Assembly (NCBI RefSeq): GCF_001465595.2
Contig: NZ_CP013481.2
Location: forward strand, 2,728,001 to 2,792,000
Reading direction: 5' to 3'
Length of the DNA: 64,000 nucleotides
Source: Pandoraea apista
Lineage (GTDB): Bacteria > Pseudomonadota > Gammaproteobacteria > Burkholderiales > Burkholderiaceae
Made by a program: the position numbers and the translations under genes. This document shows positions 40,990 through 50,800 of this stretch, in pieces (within the stretch, counting starts at the first letter, position 1; every line of letters starts with the position of its first letter). Below the pieces are notes generated by a model. It worked only from the letters and a program-made list of their open reading frames with translations. It did not search any database and had not been told where the DNA came from.

Positions 40990-41587
40990 GAGGCAAGGAT
41001 AACGTTCTCGCTGTCTTGCCCACAAGCGCACAGAACCGATGACGCCGGAATGCGCATCCGGCGTCACGAGAACCTGGCTCGGAACCCAGCATTGAACGGG
41101 ACGACGACACCGTGCAAACGCGACGCCAACGCGACATCGGCAGAAGGTTAAGAATTCAGAGTAGTGATTCGGATTGCAAATCGTCAAGCCGTAAACGCAT
41201 CATCCGAACGGATTAAGAATTACTTGAATGTTGTGAGTAATTTTGTAACAACTTGTATCTTTGAAATTGATGGAAACGGTGTTATTCCCCGTCAGGATGG
41301 GAAAAAGTTTGATTTTTATCAAACAAAGATGCTTCTGTTCACCATATATGGTGATTTTTGTGGAGTCATAAGGTAATTCTCGAGCCATTTAAAAATCATG
41401 CGTTAGCTCTGATATTTGGCATGAAAACCGAAAATGACATTGCGGCCTGGAATTATTTTGTTACTATCCATCCGAAACATTCGGGTTTTCGTGAGGTTGC
41501 GTTGGACCCATTGTTTTTGTTCGGACAATTAACTAATTGCGATCCTTGCGTGGGAATCGCATTCGTCGATAACAAAAAGGACTCACC
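40990..41587. other. 598-base AT-rich intergenic region
   Basis: Bases 41160-41590 are clearly AT-richer than the neighbouring genes, suggesting regulatory or acquired DNA. Short frames of 60-78 codons are present on both strands but show no family resemblance and no ribosome-binding site. The region contains the FNR-type box and palindrome listed separately. Confidence 0.5.
41309..41357 (+). promoter_or_regulatory. candidate FNR/Anr class II promoter with overlapping palindrome
   Basis: TTGATTTTTATCAA (41309-41322) is a perfect FNR/Anr site (TTGAT-N4-ATCAA) centred at 41315.5. A -10-like TATATG lies at 41345-41350, which would put the start site near 41357 and the box at -41.5, the class II position. 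The -10 is embedded in a perfect 14-base palindrome, CACCATATATGGTG (41340-41353), a possible second operator. The likely target is the exported protein at 41588, with a leader of about 230 bases. Confidence 0.6.
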
Positions 41588-42199
41588 ATGAAGCTTACGC
41601 AAGCCATGATTCTGGCCGGACTCTTGTCGCTCGGGACGGTGGCGCATGCTCAGGATGCGGCAAGACCGGCGCCAATCGTGCGAGGCGGCGTAGTCGAATT
41701 CCGTACCACGCTGCTCAATGTCGATGCCAAGAGCCGCACGATTCAAGTGGCTGACGACCACGGTAAACCCGTGACATTCGTCGTCGGTCCTGAGGTGCAG
41801 AACTTCGAACAGATGCGCAAGGGTGACAAGGTGATCGTGGCGTACGAGCGCTCCGTCGCCATTTCCGTGGCACCGGGCGATGGTATTCGCAGCCGCGTCG
41901 TGACCGAGGGGGCCGATCGGGCCGCGCCGGGACAGCGTCCGGCGGCAGATGCCGCACGGAACCTGCGAGTCGTGGCTACCGTGCAGAAGATCGATCGCAA
42001 CGCGAACGTTGTGACGCTGCGCGGCCCGTCGCGCACGGTCGACGTTGCTGTCGGCGATCCGAAGCTGCTCGAAGGCGTGAAGGTCGGCGATGCCGTTACG
42101 GTGAACTACACCGAGGCGATTGCCGTTGCCGTTACCCAGGATCCGAGCGCCAAGCGCAAGTGGGTGCCGCCGACACCCGCACCTGCCCCGAAGCCCTGA
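41588..42199 (+). CDS. exported protein with two similar beta repeats, function unknown
   Basis: A 203-residue protein with a clear signal peptide (MKLTQAMILAGLLSLGTVAHA, cleaved before QDAA). The mature part holds two related segments of about 60 residues: one from VVEFRTTLLNVDAKSRTIQV to the AISVAP end, the other from LRVVATVQKIDRNANVVTL to AIAVAV. Both follow the pattern of short strands, an N/D-x-x-x-R turn, and KxGDxVxVxYxxAxAxxV. A small OB-like or DUF5666-like barrel duplicated in tandem is likely. The tail is Pro-rich. The start has AAGGA upstream. Periplasmic location is predicted; no catalytic residues are evident. Confidence 0.8.
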   Translation: MKLTQAMILAGLLSLGTVAHAQDAARPAPIVRGGVVEFRTTLLNVDAKSRTIQVADDHGKPVTFVVGPEVQNFEQMRKGDKVIVAYERSVAISVAPGDGIRSRVVTEGADRAAPGQRPAADAARNLRVVATVQKIDRNANVVTLRGPSRTVDVAVGDPKLLEGVKVGDAVTVNYTEAIAVAVTQDPSAKRKWVPPTPAPAPKP

Positions 42200-42321
42200 C
42201 GCCAAGGATGGGGGCCGCCAGACGCGCCTCGTATGCGCGGTCCCCATGAACGTTGCCAGTCGTCAGCGATGACTGGTTGACGCACACAGCCCCCCGAATA
42301 CGGCAAGCCCCGGAGATTGCG

Positions 42322-42912
42322 ATGGCACGTTCCGCCTTGAAATTCGACGATGCAACCTATGCGGCCTTGCTCGCCGCCGCACGCGAAGCCGATGCGGCAC
42401 ACCCTCACAATAACCCTGCCTTTCTCGATGCCTTTCTCGCAGAAGCATGGAAAGTCGCGCATCGGATCTACGGTGCACAGACCTATCTGCGCTTTGTCGC
42501 GCAGGCCGGCGTGACGCGTCGCCCCAGCGCGGGAACGGTGCAAAAAGCTATCGTGCGGGCGCGTGCGCTGTATGACGTCGTAAGCATTCCGGCGTTGGGC
42601 TCGCCGCTCTCTCACGGTCAATCTGTCTGGGCGCAGACGCTCGAACAGAATCTGGCGCGGGCCATGACGTTGCTCGACGCCATGCCCGAGGCTCGCAACC
42701 CGGTGAGCGCCCCCGTTACCGATGTGGATGACGCCGTGCGGCGCGTGCAGCATCTTGAGCGAGAGAATCTGGTGTTGCGGGCGCGGCTTGCGCAAATGAC
42801 GATCGCGGCCGCTTACGCGCGCGAGGCGCTGGGCGAGACGCTGACCGGTTTCGCCCCCGAATCGATTCAGCCCATGGCGGGCATGCAGAGCCAGGGCCGT
42901 CAGGGCGTTTGA
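42322..42912 (+). CDS. hypothetical protein with C-terminal coiled coil
   Basis: A 196-residue soluble protein I do not recognise. The first half is helical and contains a stretch that could be a helix-turn-helix (AQAGVTRRPSAGTVQKAIVRARAL). The second half has a heptad-like helix (VDDAVRRVQHLERENLVLRARLAQM). This layout would suit a small DNA-binding dimer, but that is speculation. The ATG at 42322 has GGAG upstream. The end overlaps the histidine kinase gene by 13 bases, convergently. Confidence 0.6.
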   Translation: MARSALKFDDATYAALLAAAREADAAHPHNNPAFLDAFLAEAWKVAHRIYGAQTYLRFVAQAGVTRRPSAGTVQKAIVRARALYDVVSIPALGSPLSHGQSVWAQTLEQNLARAMTLLDAMPEARNPVSAPVTDVDDAVRRVQHLERENLVLRARLAQMTIAAAYAREALGETLTGFAPESIQPMAGMQSQGRQGV

Positions 42913-44381
42913 CGCACGAGGGAGGATTGCGACGTTGCGCCGTCGTGGTTGTGAGACGGCCCGGTGTCCATCGGCGGCGCGTCGGATTTCCTGCCCGTGG
43001 ACACCGAGAAGCCGAACGTGTTGAGCCCGCCTTCGCTGCGAGCCCACACGGTGCCGCCGTGCATCTCGGCAATCGCCTTGACGATGGCCAGCCCCAATCC
43101 GTGATTCTCCCGACTGTTCGTGCGCGACGGCTCGGCCCGATAGAAGCGGTCGAACAGATGTCGCAGTACGTCGGCCGGGATCGGCGCGCCCGGATTCGTG
43201 ACTTCTATGCTGACCTGACGAGCGTCATCGGCCCGGGGCGAGATCCGAACGTCGATATTGGCCCCCTGCGCGCAATGCTCGATAGCGTTCATCACCAGAT
43301 TGGCCAGCGCACGTCCGAATAGCGCCTTGTTCACGTGTGCAACGGCGCTGCCATGCAAACGGGCCGTTGTCTGCGCTTCTTCCAGCGGAATCTCCAGAAA
43401 CTCCAGCGTGTGCGCCGCTTCGCTCGAGAGCGATACCGCCGTGAGTCCGGTCGCGCGTTCACCTTGATCGGCGCGTGAGAGGAACAGCATGTCGTTGATG
43501 ATCGTGCGCATGCGGCCCAACTCTTCCAGATTCGATTGCAGCAGCGCCCGCAAATCCTCGACCGGCCGGTCGCGTGTGAGCGCCACTTCCGTCTGACCGA
43601 TGAGGATAGTGACCGGTGTACGCAACTCATGCGCCACGTCGGCGTTGAACGACTCCAGCCGTTCATAGGCGCTGTCGAGACGGGCCAGCGCGCCGTTGAA
43701 CGAGTGCGCCAAATCGTCGAGTTCGACGGGCAGGGAGCGCGTGTCGAGTCGTTGCGAACGGTTATCCGGGCGGATTTCGGAGGCTTCGCGCGTGAGACGC
43801 GTAAGCGGTGCGAGGCCCAGACGCGTGACGGAATAGCTAAGCAGCAGCACCCCCAGACTGCCGAGTGCGGAGAGTGCCGCGAGGCCCAGACCGAAGGCGC
43901 GCAGCGTGCGTTCGTTTGGCGAATAACTGGCGGCAACCTGCAAGGCAACGGCCGGACGCGAGCCGTAGGGCGGCAGAATTTCGCGTGTGGTCAGCATGTC
44001 GTCGCCGCCGCCGTCGGGCTTGATTCGCACGTAACCGTTGGACAGGCGTTTGACGAACATGCCGCTCACCGGCGTGCCGAAGGTGTACTTCGGGTCGTCG
44101 CTCGTCACCGCGTAAGTGGTGGTGCCGTCGCGCGGGGTCATGTCGCTGAGCTTTTCGCGGGCGATCTGCCACTTCTCGGGCGTGCCGCCGTGATAGACGA
44201 TGATGTGGGCGATCTGGGCGCGGTCGTCGAGCGATTCTCGCAGGTGCCGTTCCAATTGCACGCGCAGCATCATATAGAGCGCCGCGCCCACCAGCGCGAA
44301 CACCGACAGCGCCACAACGGCGAACATGGCGGCGAGGCGACGGGAGATCGAGTGTTTCACGATACGGCTCACGCGCGGCAC
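42900..44381 (-). CDS. heavy-metal-type sensor histidine kinase (CusS/IrlS-like)
   Basis: A 493-residue inner-membrane kinase. Helix 1 lies at about residues 17-39, a periplasmic region of about 130 residues follows, and helix 2 lies near 165-185. Then come HAMP (TRLTREASEI), the dimerisation box with phospho-acceptor His (NADVAHELRTPVTIL, near 250), and the ATPase N- and G-boxes (NLVMNAIEHC, NHGLGLAIVKA). Family layout matches heavy-metal sensor kinases that respond to Cu, Ag, Zn or Cd. It is the last gene of the efflux operon, one base after its response regulator. Confidence 0.9.
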   Translation of the reverse strand: MPRVSRIVKHSISRRLAAMFAVVALSVFALVGAALYMMLRVQLERHLRESLDDRAQIAHIIVYHGGTPEKWQIAREKLSDMTPRDGTTTYAVTSDDPKYTFGTPVSGMFVKRLSNGYVRIKPDGGGDDMLTTREILPPYGSRPAVALQVAASYSPNERTLRAFGLGLAALSALGSLGVLLLSYSVTRLGLAPLTRLTREASEIRPDNRSQRLDTRSLPVELDDLAHSFNGALARLDSAYERLESFNADVAHELRTPVTILIGQTEVALTRDRPVEDLRALLQSNLEELGRMRTIINDMLFLSRADQGERATGLTAVSLSSEAAHTLEFLEIPLEEAQTTARLHGSAVAHVNKALFGRALANLVMNAIEHCAQGANIDVRISPRADDARQVSIEVTNPGAPIPADVLRHLFDRFYRAEPSRTNSRENHGLGLAIVKAIAEMHGGTVWARSEGGLNTFGFSVSTGRKSDAPPMDTGPSHNHDGATSQSSLVRQTP

Positions 44382-45056
44382 TCAGGCCTCGCGTACCTCC
44401 AGCACATACCCCATGCCGCGCACCGTGTGCAGCAGTTTGGTCTGGAAGGGCCCGTCGAGCTTGGCGCGCAGTCGCTTGATCGCCGTCTCCACCACGTTCG
44501 TATGGCTGTCGAAATTCACGTCCCAGACCAGTTCGGTGATGGCGGTCTTCGACAGAATGTCGCCCTGACGACGGGCGAGCACGGAGAGCAACTGGAATTC
44601 CTTGGCGGTGAGATCGAGCCGCTGGCCGTCGCGTGTGGCCCGGCGGCCGATCAGATCGACGTACAGGTCGCCGACCGAAATCAGTGTCGATTCCTGCACC
44701 CGCGTGCGGCGGGCGAGGGCGTGCAGACGCTCCACCAGTTCGATGAACGAGAAGGGCTTGGTCAGGTAGTCGTCGGCCCCTTCGCGCAGGCCGCGTACCC
44801 GATCGTTCACATGATCGCGAGCCGTGAGCATGATGACCGGGGTGGACTTGCGTTCGCGCAGCGAGCCGAGCACGGCAAAGCCGTCGCGTTTGGGCAGCAT
44901 GACGTCGAGCACGATCACGTCGTAGTCGAACTCCAGCGCCAGATGCGTGCCTTCCTCCCCATCGAGCGCCACGTCGACCACCCAGCCCTGCTCGGTCAGC
45001 CCGGAGCGCAGATAGTCCACTACCTTGTGTTCGTCTTCAACGATCAGTACTTTCAT
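44382..45056 (-). CDS. OmpR-type heavy-metal response regulator
   Basis: A 224-residue regulator. The receiver domain has the phospho-acceptor Asp in DYDVIVLDVMLP and Lys in YLTKPFSF, and the C-terminal winged helix (LTAKEFQLLSVLAR, HTVRGMGYVLEVRE) resembles CusR/CopR/IrlR. It should activate the RND efflux genes transcribed ahead of it. Nine bases separate it from the outer-membrane factor gene. Confidence 0.93.
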   Translation of the reverse strand: MKVLIVEDEHKVVDYLRSGLTEQGWVVDVALDGEEGTHLALEFDYDVIVLDVMLPKRDGFAVLGSLRERKSTPVIMLTARDHVNDRVRGLREGADDYLTKPFSFIELVERLHALARRTRVQESTLISVGDLYVDLIGRRATRDGQRLDLTAKEFQLLSVLARRQGDILSKTAITELVWDVNFDSHTNVVETAIKRLRAKLDGPFQTKLLHTVRGMGYVLEVREA

Positions 45057-45065
45057 GTCGCCACC

Positions 45066-46535
45066 TCATCTTTGCGCATTATACGAGTCGGAGGATGGGT
45101 CCGATGACGGCAGCCAGCCGCCGCCCAGCGCCTTCACCAATGCGACCGACAGGACCAGTTGCTGGGCGCGAATCTGAACGTCCTGACGCTCGCTCGCCAG
45201 CAGTCCCTGCTGCGCTGTAATCACGCTCAGATACGCCGTGAGCCCCCCCGAATAACGGTCGTTTGCGAGGCTCAGGAGCCGTTGCGCGTCGACCACAGCC
45301 GCATGCGATTCGCGCGCGGCGGCGTCGAGTACCGACAGACCGGCCACGCCGTCTTGCACTTGCTGGAACGCGGTGAGCACCGTCTGGCGGTAGTTCGCTT
45401 CCACGGCACGGTAGCCGGCGCTGGCGAAGTCCACGCCGGCCTGACGTCGTCCGCCATCGAAGATCGCTTGCGTGGCGAGCGTGCCCACGGTCCATAGCAG
45501 ACTCGGGGCCGAGAGCAGGTTGGCGAACTCCGTGCTTTGCCAGCCAATCCCGGGGTTGAGCGTCAGGCTGGGGAAGAAAGCGGCCTTTGCCACCCCGATC
45601 TGCGCGTTCGCAGCCGCCATGCCGCGCTCGGCCGACGCCACATCGGGACGGCGTTGCAGAATGTCGCTCGGGACCCCGAGCGGGATCGGCGGCAGCGTGC
45701 CCGGCAGCGCGCCGGCCGGTACCGAAAACGCTGGCGCGGGCACGCCGACGAGTGCGGCAATCGCATGCTCGTATTGGTCGCGTTGCTGATGAAGCAAGCG
45801 TGCCTGCACCCGTGTCGTGTCGAGCTCCGATTGTTGTTGGAGAACGTCCAGCCCCGAGACGGCCCCAAGGTCATGCTGTGCGCTCACATAGTCCAGCGCC
45901 TTCTGTTGCAGCGTGACGGACTCGTCGAGCACCTTGATCTCGGCGTCGAGTGCGCGCAACTGAAAGTAGGCAGTGGCGAGTTGCGTGGTCAGCACGAGCC
46001 GCGCGTTGGCCAGATCGTCGGCCGCCTGTTCAGCGGAAGCGCGGGCGCCTTCGACCTGACGCCGGATGCGGCCGAACAGATCGGTGTCGTAGTTCACACC
46101 GAGGCCGACCTGCACGTTGTTCTGCACGGTGGACATGCTGCTCGACGAATAGCTTGTGACCGGCCGGTTCGCCGAAATACGCTGTCGAGCGAGACCGAAC
46201 GATGCATCGACTTCCGGCAACCGCTGCGCAGCGACGCCCGACAGGGTGGCTTGCGCCTGATCGTAATGCGCCACGGCTGCGGCGAGCGTCTGGTTCTGGG
46301 CGAGGGCCTGCGTCTCGAGCGCGTCGAGCGTGGGTTCCTGGAAGCCCTTCCACCAATCGGGTTGCAAAGGCGCGTGCGACGGTTGCGCCAGCCGCCAGTA
46401 CCCGTCGGTTTTCCAGTCGGGCGGGGTCGAGACCTCGGGCCGGTGGTAATCCGGGCCGACGGCACAGGCGCCGAGCAACGCTGTGGCACCGAGCAGGGCC
46501 GCGCCGAGACGCGTACTGCGCGCAAACGTCTTCAC
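45066..46535 (-). CDS. RND efflux outer-membrane lipoprotein (NodT family)
   Basis: A 489-residue TolC-like channel lipoprotein. The signal peptide ends in the lipobox LLGACAVGPDYHRP, and the two internally repeated helical hairpin regions show typical motifs (LRALDAEIKVLDESVTLQ, RRPDVASAERGMAAANAQIGVAKAAFFPSL). It forms the outer-membrane duct of the pump. The GTG start at 46535 overlaps the adaptor stop (GTGA). Confidence 0.93.
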   Translation of the reverse strand: MKTFARSTRLGAALLGATALLGACAVGPDYHRPEVSTPPDWKTDGYWRLAQPSHAPLQPDWWKGFQEPTLDALETQALAQNQTLAAAVAHYDQAQATLSGVAAQRLPEVDASFGLARQRISANRPVTSYSSSSMSTVQNNVQVGLGVNYDTDLFGRIRRQVEGARASAEQAADDLANARLVLTTQLATAYFQLRALDAEIKVLDESVTLQQKALDYVSAQHDLGAVSGLDVLQQQSELDTTRVQARLLHQQRDQYEHAIAALVGVPAPAFSVPAGALPGTLPPIPLGVPSDILQRRPDVASAERGMAAANAQIGVAKAAFFPSLTLNPGIGWQSTEFANLLSAPSLLWTVGTLATQAIFDGGRRQAGVDFASAGYRAVEANYRQTVLTAFQQVQDGVAGLSVLDAAARESHAAVVDAQRLLSLANDRYSGGLTAYLSVITAQQGLLASERQDVQIRAQQLVLSVALVKALGGGWLPSSDPSSDSYNAQR

Positions 46536-47779
46536 GATTGCGCCCCTTGCGGCTTACCGCTGCTCTTGGCGCTGCCCTTGACCGCAAGTGCCCTGGCCTG
46601 CACGCGGTCCCCGTCGTCAATCGAATCGCTCGGATTGACAATGACGCGGTCGGTCGCGGACACACCATTGGACAGTTCCAGCGCCTGTCCGAGGTCTTGC
46701 GCGATCACGATCTTGTGCAGATGAACGACACCCTGATCGTCTACCACCGCCACACGCGGCCCTTCGGCGCGGAACAACAAAGCGTTGGCCGGCACGCTCA
46801 GATGCGCCTGAACGGCGCCAGGCAGGGCGAGTTGCACATAGGCGCCGGGGCGCAACTTGCCGTCGGGATTCGGCAGGGCGGCTTCGATTTGCAACGAACG
46901 GGTCGCCACGTCGATGGCGCCGGACACGTGCGTGATCTTGCCCTGGAAGTGCTCCCCGGGCAGTTCGGCCTGCGTCACGACAACGGGCTGACCCACGCTT
47001 ACCCCTTGTGCGTAGGCCTGCGGGACCTGAACGTACACTCGCAGCGGGTCAGTTTGCGCGAGCGAGAACAGCGCACGGCTGTTGCCGCTGCCCGCGTCGA
47101 TCAGGTCGCCGACATCGACATTGCGCTGAGTGATCACACCGTCGAAGGGCGCCACGATCCGCTTGAACGACTCAAGTTGCTGGAGCCGTTTGACGTTGGC
47201 GTCGGCCGCGGCCAGATTGGCGATGCCTTGTGTGTAGGTGCTCTGACGCTCATCGAGTTCCTGCTGCGAGACAGCGTCGCGCTGACGCAGTTGTTGCCAC
47301 CGGTCGAGCGACGATTTCGCGAGTCCGAGGCTGGCGCTGATCTGATTGCGTTGCGCTACGGCCTGCGCGAGTTCCTGATCGATCTCCGGCGTGTCGAGGT
47401 CGGCCAGCAACTGCCCCTGTTTCACACGAGCGCCGATGTCGACGTATCGATGCAGCAGATAGCCGGTCGCGCGCGCATAGATCGGTGATTCGACCGCGCC
47501 CCGCAATGTGGCGGGCAGCAGCGTTTCGCTGGCTTCGGTCGCCTGCGGTGTCACGACGCTCACGTACTGCCGCGCGTTCTCGACTGTCACGTTGGCCACC
47601 GCGCGGCGTTGCAGCGCGTTGGAGATGGTCGTGCGCGCGGCGCCCGCCGCCAGCAGCACCGCTACCACGATCAGCACGATCTTGGCGCGCCGGAATTCGC
47701 CGCGACGCGGCGGCAACTGCCTGCCGTCGGCAGGATCGCGCTCGGGAATGGCCAGTTCGGCGTGGTGTTTCTCGGTCAT
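46532..47779 (-). CDS. RND efflux periplasmic adaptor
   Basis: A membrane-fusion protein of about 415 residues. One N-terminal anchor helix (AKIVLIVVAVLLAAGAA) is followed by the barrel-sandwich hybrid and lipoyl halves, a coiled hairpin (LAQAVAQRNQISASLGLAKSSLDRWQQL) and a beta-barrel. It bridges pump and duct. The ATG at 47779 is preferred over an in-frame TTG at 47788. It sits 65 bases after the permease gene. Confidence 0.92.
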   Translation of the reverse strand: MTEKHHAELAIPERDPADGRQLPPRRGEFRRAKIVLIVVAVLLAAGAARTTISNALQRRAVANVTVENARQYVSVVTPQATEASETLLPATLRGAVESPIYARATGYLLHRYVDIGARVKQGQLLADLDTPEIDQELAQAVAQRNQISASLGLAKSSLDRWQQLRQRDAVSQQELDERQSTYTQGIANLAAADANVKRLQQLESFKRIVAPFDGVITQRNVDVGDLIDAGSGNSRALFSLAQTDPLRVYVQVPQAYAQGVSVGQPVVVTQAELPGEHFQGKITHVSGAIDVATRSLQIEAALPNPDGKLRPGAYVQLALPGAVQAHLSVPANALLFRAEGPRVAVVDDQGVVHLHKIVIAQDLGQALELSNGVSATDRVIVNPSDSIDDGDRVQARALAVKGSAKSSGKPQGAQS

Positions 47780-47844
47780 GTCGTTCAACCCGTCAAGACT
47801 TGATAGCTGGTGTGGGGAAAGCCGGCTGCGGCGTGTTCTGAGTG

Positions 47845-50800
47845 TTATGCATTGCCATTGCCGCCGCTGTTGCCGTTGTTGCCGTTACCGCCATCGCGGT
47901 CATCGTCTTTCGAAATGGGAGGCGCGGGGGGCGCCGGGGAATGGCTGGCCGTGCTTGCACCTCGGGCGGCATCCCGTTCTGCCGTGCGTGCCTTCTTCTG
48001 CACCAGCCGTGTGTGGATACCGGCAAAGACCAGCGGCACGAAGAACAGTGTCGAGACCGTGGCGAACAGCAGGCCACCAATCACCGCACGGCCCAGCGGC
48101 GCGTTCTGTTCGGCGCCTTCGCCCAGCCCGAGTGCCATCGGCACCATGCCGATAATCATTGCCAGTGCGGTCATCAGCACCGGACGAATTCGGCTAGCCC
48201 CGGCCTCGAGCGCCGCTTTAAGCGGCGCCATGCCGGCTTGCATGCGCTGACGTGCAAACGCGACCACGAGAATACTGTTGGCGGTGGCCACGCCCATTGT
48301 CATGATGGCGCCTGTCAGCGCCGGTACCGATAGCCGTGTGCCGGAGAGGAAGAGCATCCAGACAATGCCCGCGAGGGCGGCAGGCAGGGCGCTCACGATA
48401 ATGAGCGGATCGACCCACGACTGGAAGTTCACCACAATCAGCAGGTAGACGAGCACGATGGCCATCGCCACCCCCACGCCCAGCCCGAGGTAGGAGCTTT
48501 GCATGGTGCTGACCTGACCGCGCACGGTGATCTGGCTGCCGCGCGGCAAATCCTTGCGGGCTTGTGCGACGAGCTTGTCGATGTCGCCCGCCACACTGCC
48601 CAGATCCCGACCCTCCACGCTCACGAAGATGTCGATTACCGGGCGAATGTTGTAGTGGCTGACCACAGCGAACTGTTGTGTCGGCTCGACCTTCACGAAG
48701 TTGGCGAGCAGTTGCGGCTGGCCGTTGTTGGCGGTGCCCGCCACCGGCAGGCGCAGCAAGTCGTCGATCGAGCTGATGCGGTACTGCGGCGATTGCACCG
48801 ACAGGCTGTACTCCACGCCGTTCTGGTTGTTGAACCAGAATCCCGGCGATGTCTGCGAACTGCCTGAGAGCGAGATCAGCACGTTCTGCGCAACGGCGTT
48901 GGCGTTCAGGTTCAGTTGCTGCAAACGCGTGCGATCCATATTCAGATGTAGCGTCGGTGCGTTCACCCGTTGCTGAATGTGGGTGTCGACGGTGCCCGGC
49001 ACCTGCCGCACCTGCTTGAGCAGCCGGGTGGCGACATCGAAATTCGCCAGTTGCTGATTGCCGCTGATCTGAATGTCGATGGCGGCAGGCAGGCCGAAGT
49101 TGAGAATCTGCGTAACGATGTCTGCCGGCTGGAAGAAAAACTCCACTCCCGGAAAGCGCTGTGGCAGCAAGGCCCGCAGTTTGTCGATGTAACCCTCGCT
49201 CGGGTGATGATCGGGGCTCAGCGCGATCTGAATCTCGCCGTCGAGTGTGCCGATGGTGCCCGCGTTGCTGTACGAGAGGTTAATACCGCTGTAGGGCAAG
49301 CCGAGGTTGTCGAGAATCGTTTCGAGTTCGTTGGCGGGCACGACCTCGCGCACCACCTTCTCGACTTCGTCGGCCAGTCGCGCCGTTTCCTCGATGCGGG
49401 TGCCGGTCGGAGCGCGCATGTGCATGCGGATATCGCCAGCGTCCACCGTGGGGAAGAAGTCGGCGCCCAATGCGAACACCAACCCCATCGACAATACGCA
49501 GAAGGCCAGGAAACCGGTGGCGAAAACGCGTCGGCGCACCAACAGCATCGAGAGCACGACGATGTACGCGGCGCGCATACGCTCGAAGCCGGCGTCGAAG
49601 CGCAGGTAGATACGGCGAAACGCGCCGGGCTTCGCGTTCGGATCGGCCTGATGCGCGTGTCCCATGAGCAACATGGCGAGCGTGGGCACCAGTGTGCGCG
49701 AGAGGATATACGACGCGAGCATCGCGAACACCACGGCCTCGGCGAGCGGCACGAACAGGTAGCGCGCCACGCCTGTGAGGAAGAACATCGGCACGAACAC
49801 GATACAGATACACAGCGTGGAGACGAGCGCGGGCACGGCGATTTCGCCCGCGCCGTCGAGAATCGCCTCATGCAGCGGTGTTCCCATATGGAGATGACGC
49901 TCGATGTTCTCGATGGTCACGGTCGCATCGTCGACCAGAATACCCACCGCGAGCGCCAGCCCGCCCAGCGTCATGATGTTGATCGTCTGGCCCAGCGCGT
50001 GAAGCGCGAGCAGTGAGGAGAGAATCGAGAGCGGAATTGAGATCGCGATAATGCAGGTGCTGCGCCAGTTGCCGAGGAACAGCAGAATCATGGCGGCGGT
50101 GAGTGCTGCGGCGATCAATGCCTCGTGAATCACGCCCTGCACGGCGGCCTTCACGAAGACCGACTGGTCGAACAGCGCAGAGATATGCAGATCCGGCGGC
50201 AGCGCGGCGCGCGCCTCGGGCAGCAGGGCCTTGAGCGAGTCGACCACGGACAGGGTCGACGCGTCGCCCGTCTTCATGATCGACATCAGCACGCCGCGCT
50301 GACCGTTCTGACGCACGATGTTCGTCTGCGGCGAGAACCCCGTGCGAACGTGCGCGACTTCTCGCAAATACGTGGTGGCGCCGCCCACTGTGCGTACCGG
50401 AATGTTGTTCAGCCCTTCGACCGTTGGCGGCGAACCGTTCATGTCGACGGTGTACTCGCGCGGGCCGATCTTTGCCGTACCGGTCGGCAGGATCAGGTTC
50501 TGGGCGTTCACGGCGGCGACCACGTCTTGCGCCGTCAAGCCCTTGGCGAGCAGGGCGCGCGTGTCGATGTCCACCGAAATCAGGCGGGTCTTGCCGCCAT
50601 ACGGATAGGGCACGGCGGCCCCGGGGATCGTGACCAGTTGCGGACGCAGAAAGTTGAGCGCAGTGTCGTTAAGCGCAGGCTCCGACAGACTGGGGCTCGA
50701 CAGGCCGAGCTGCATCACCGGGATCGAGGAGGCCGAGTAACTGATGACGAGCGGCGGTGTCGCCCCCGGCGGCATTTGCTTGACCTGCGCCTGCTCGACC

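Noticed and set aside
41164..41591. two small plus-strand frames (70 and 77 codons) in the AT-rich gap before the exported protein
   Set aside because: No ribosome-binding site or similarity; they run through the FNR box and palindrome, which explain the region better.
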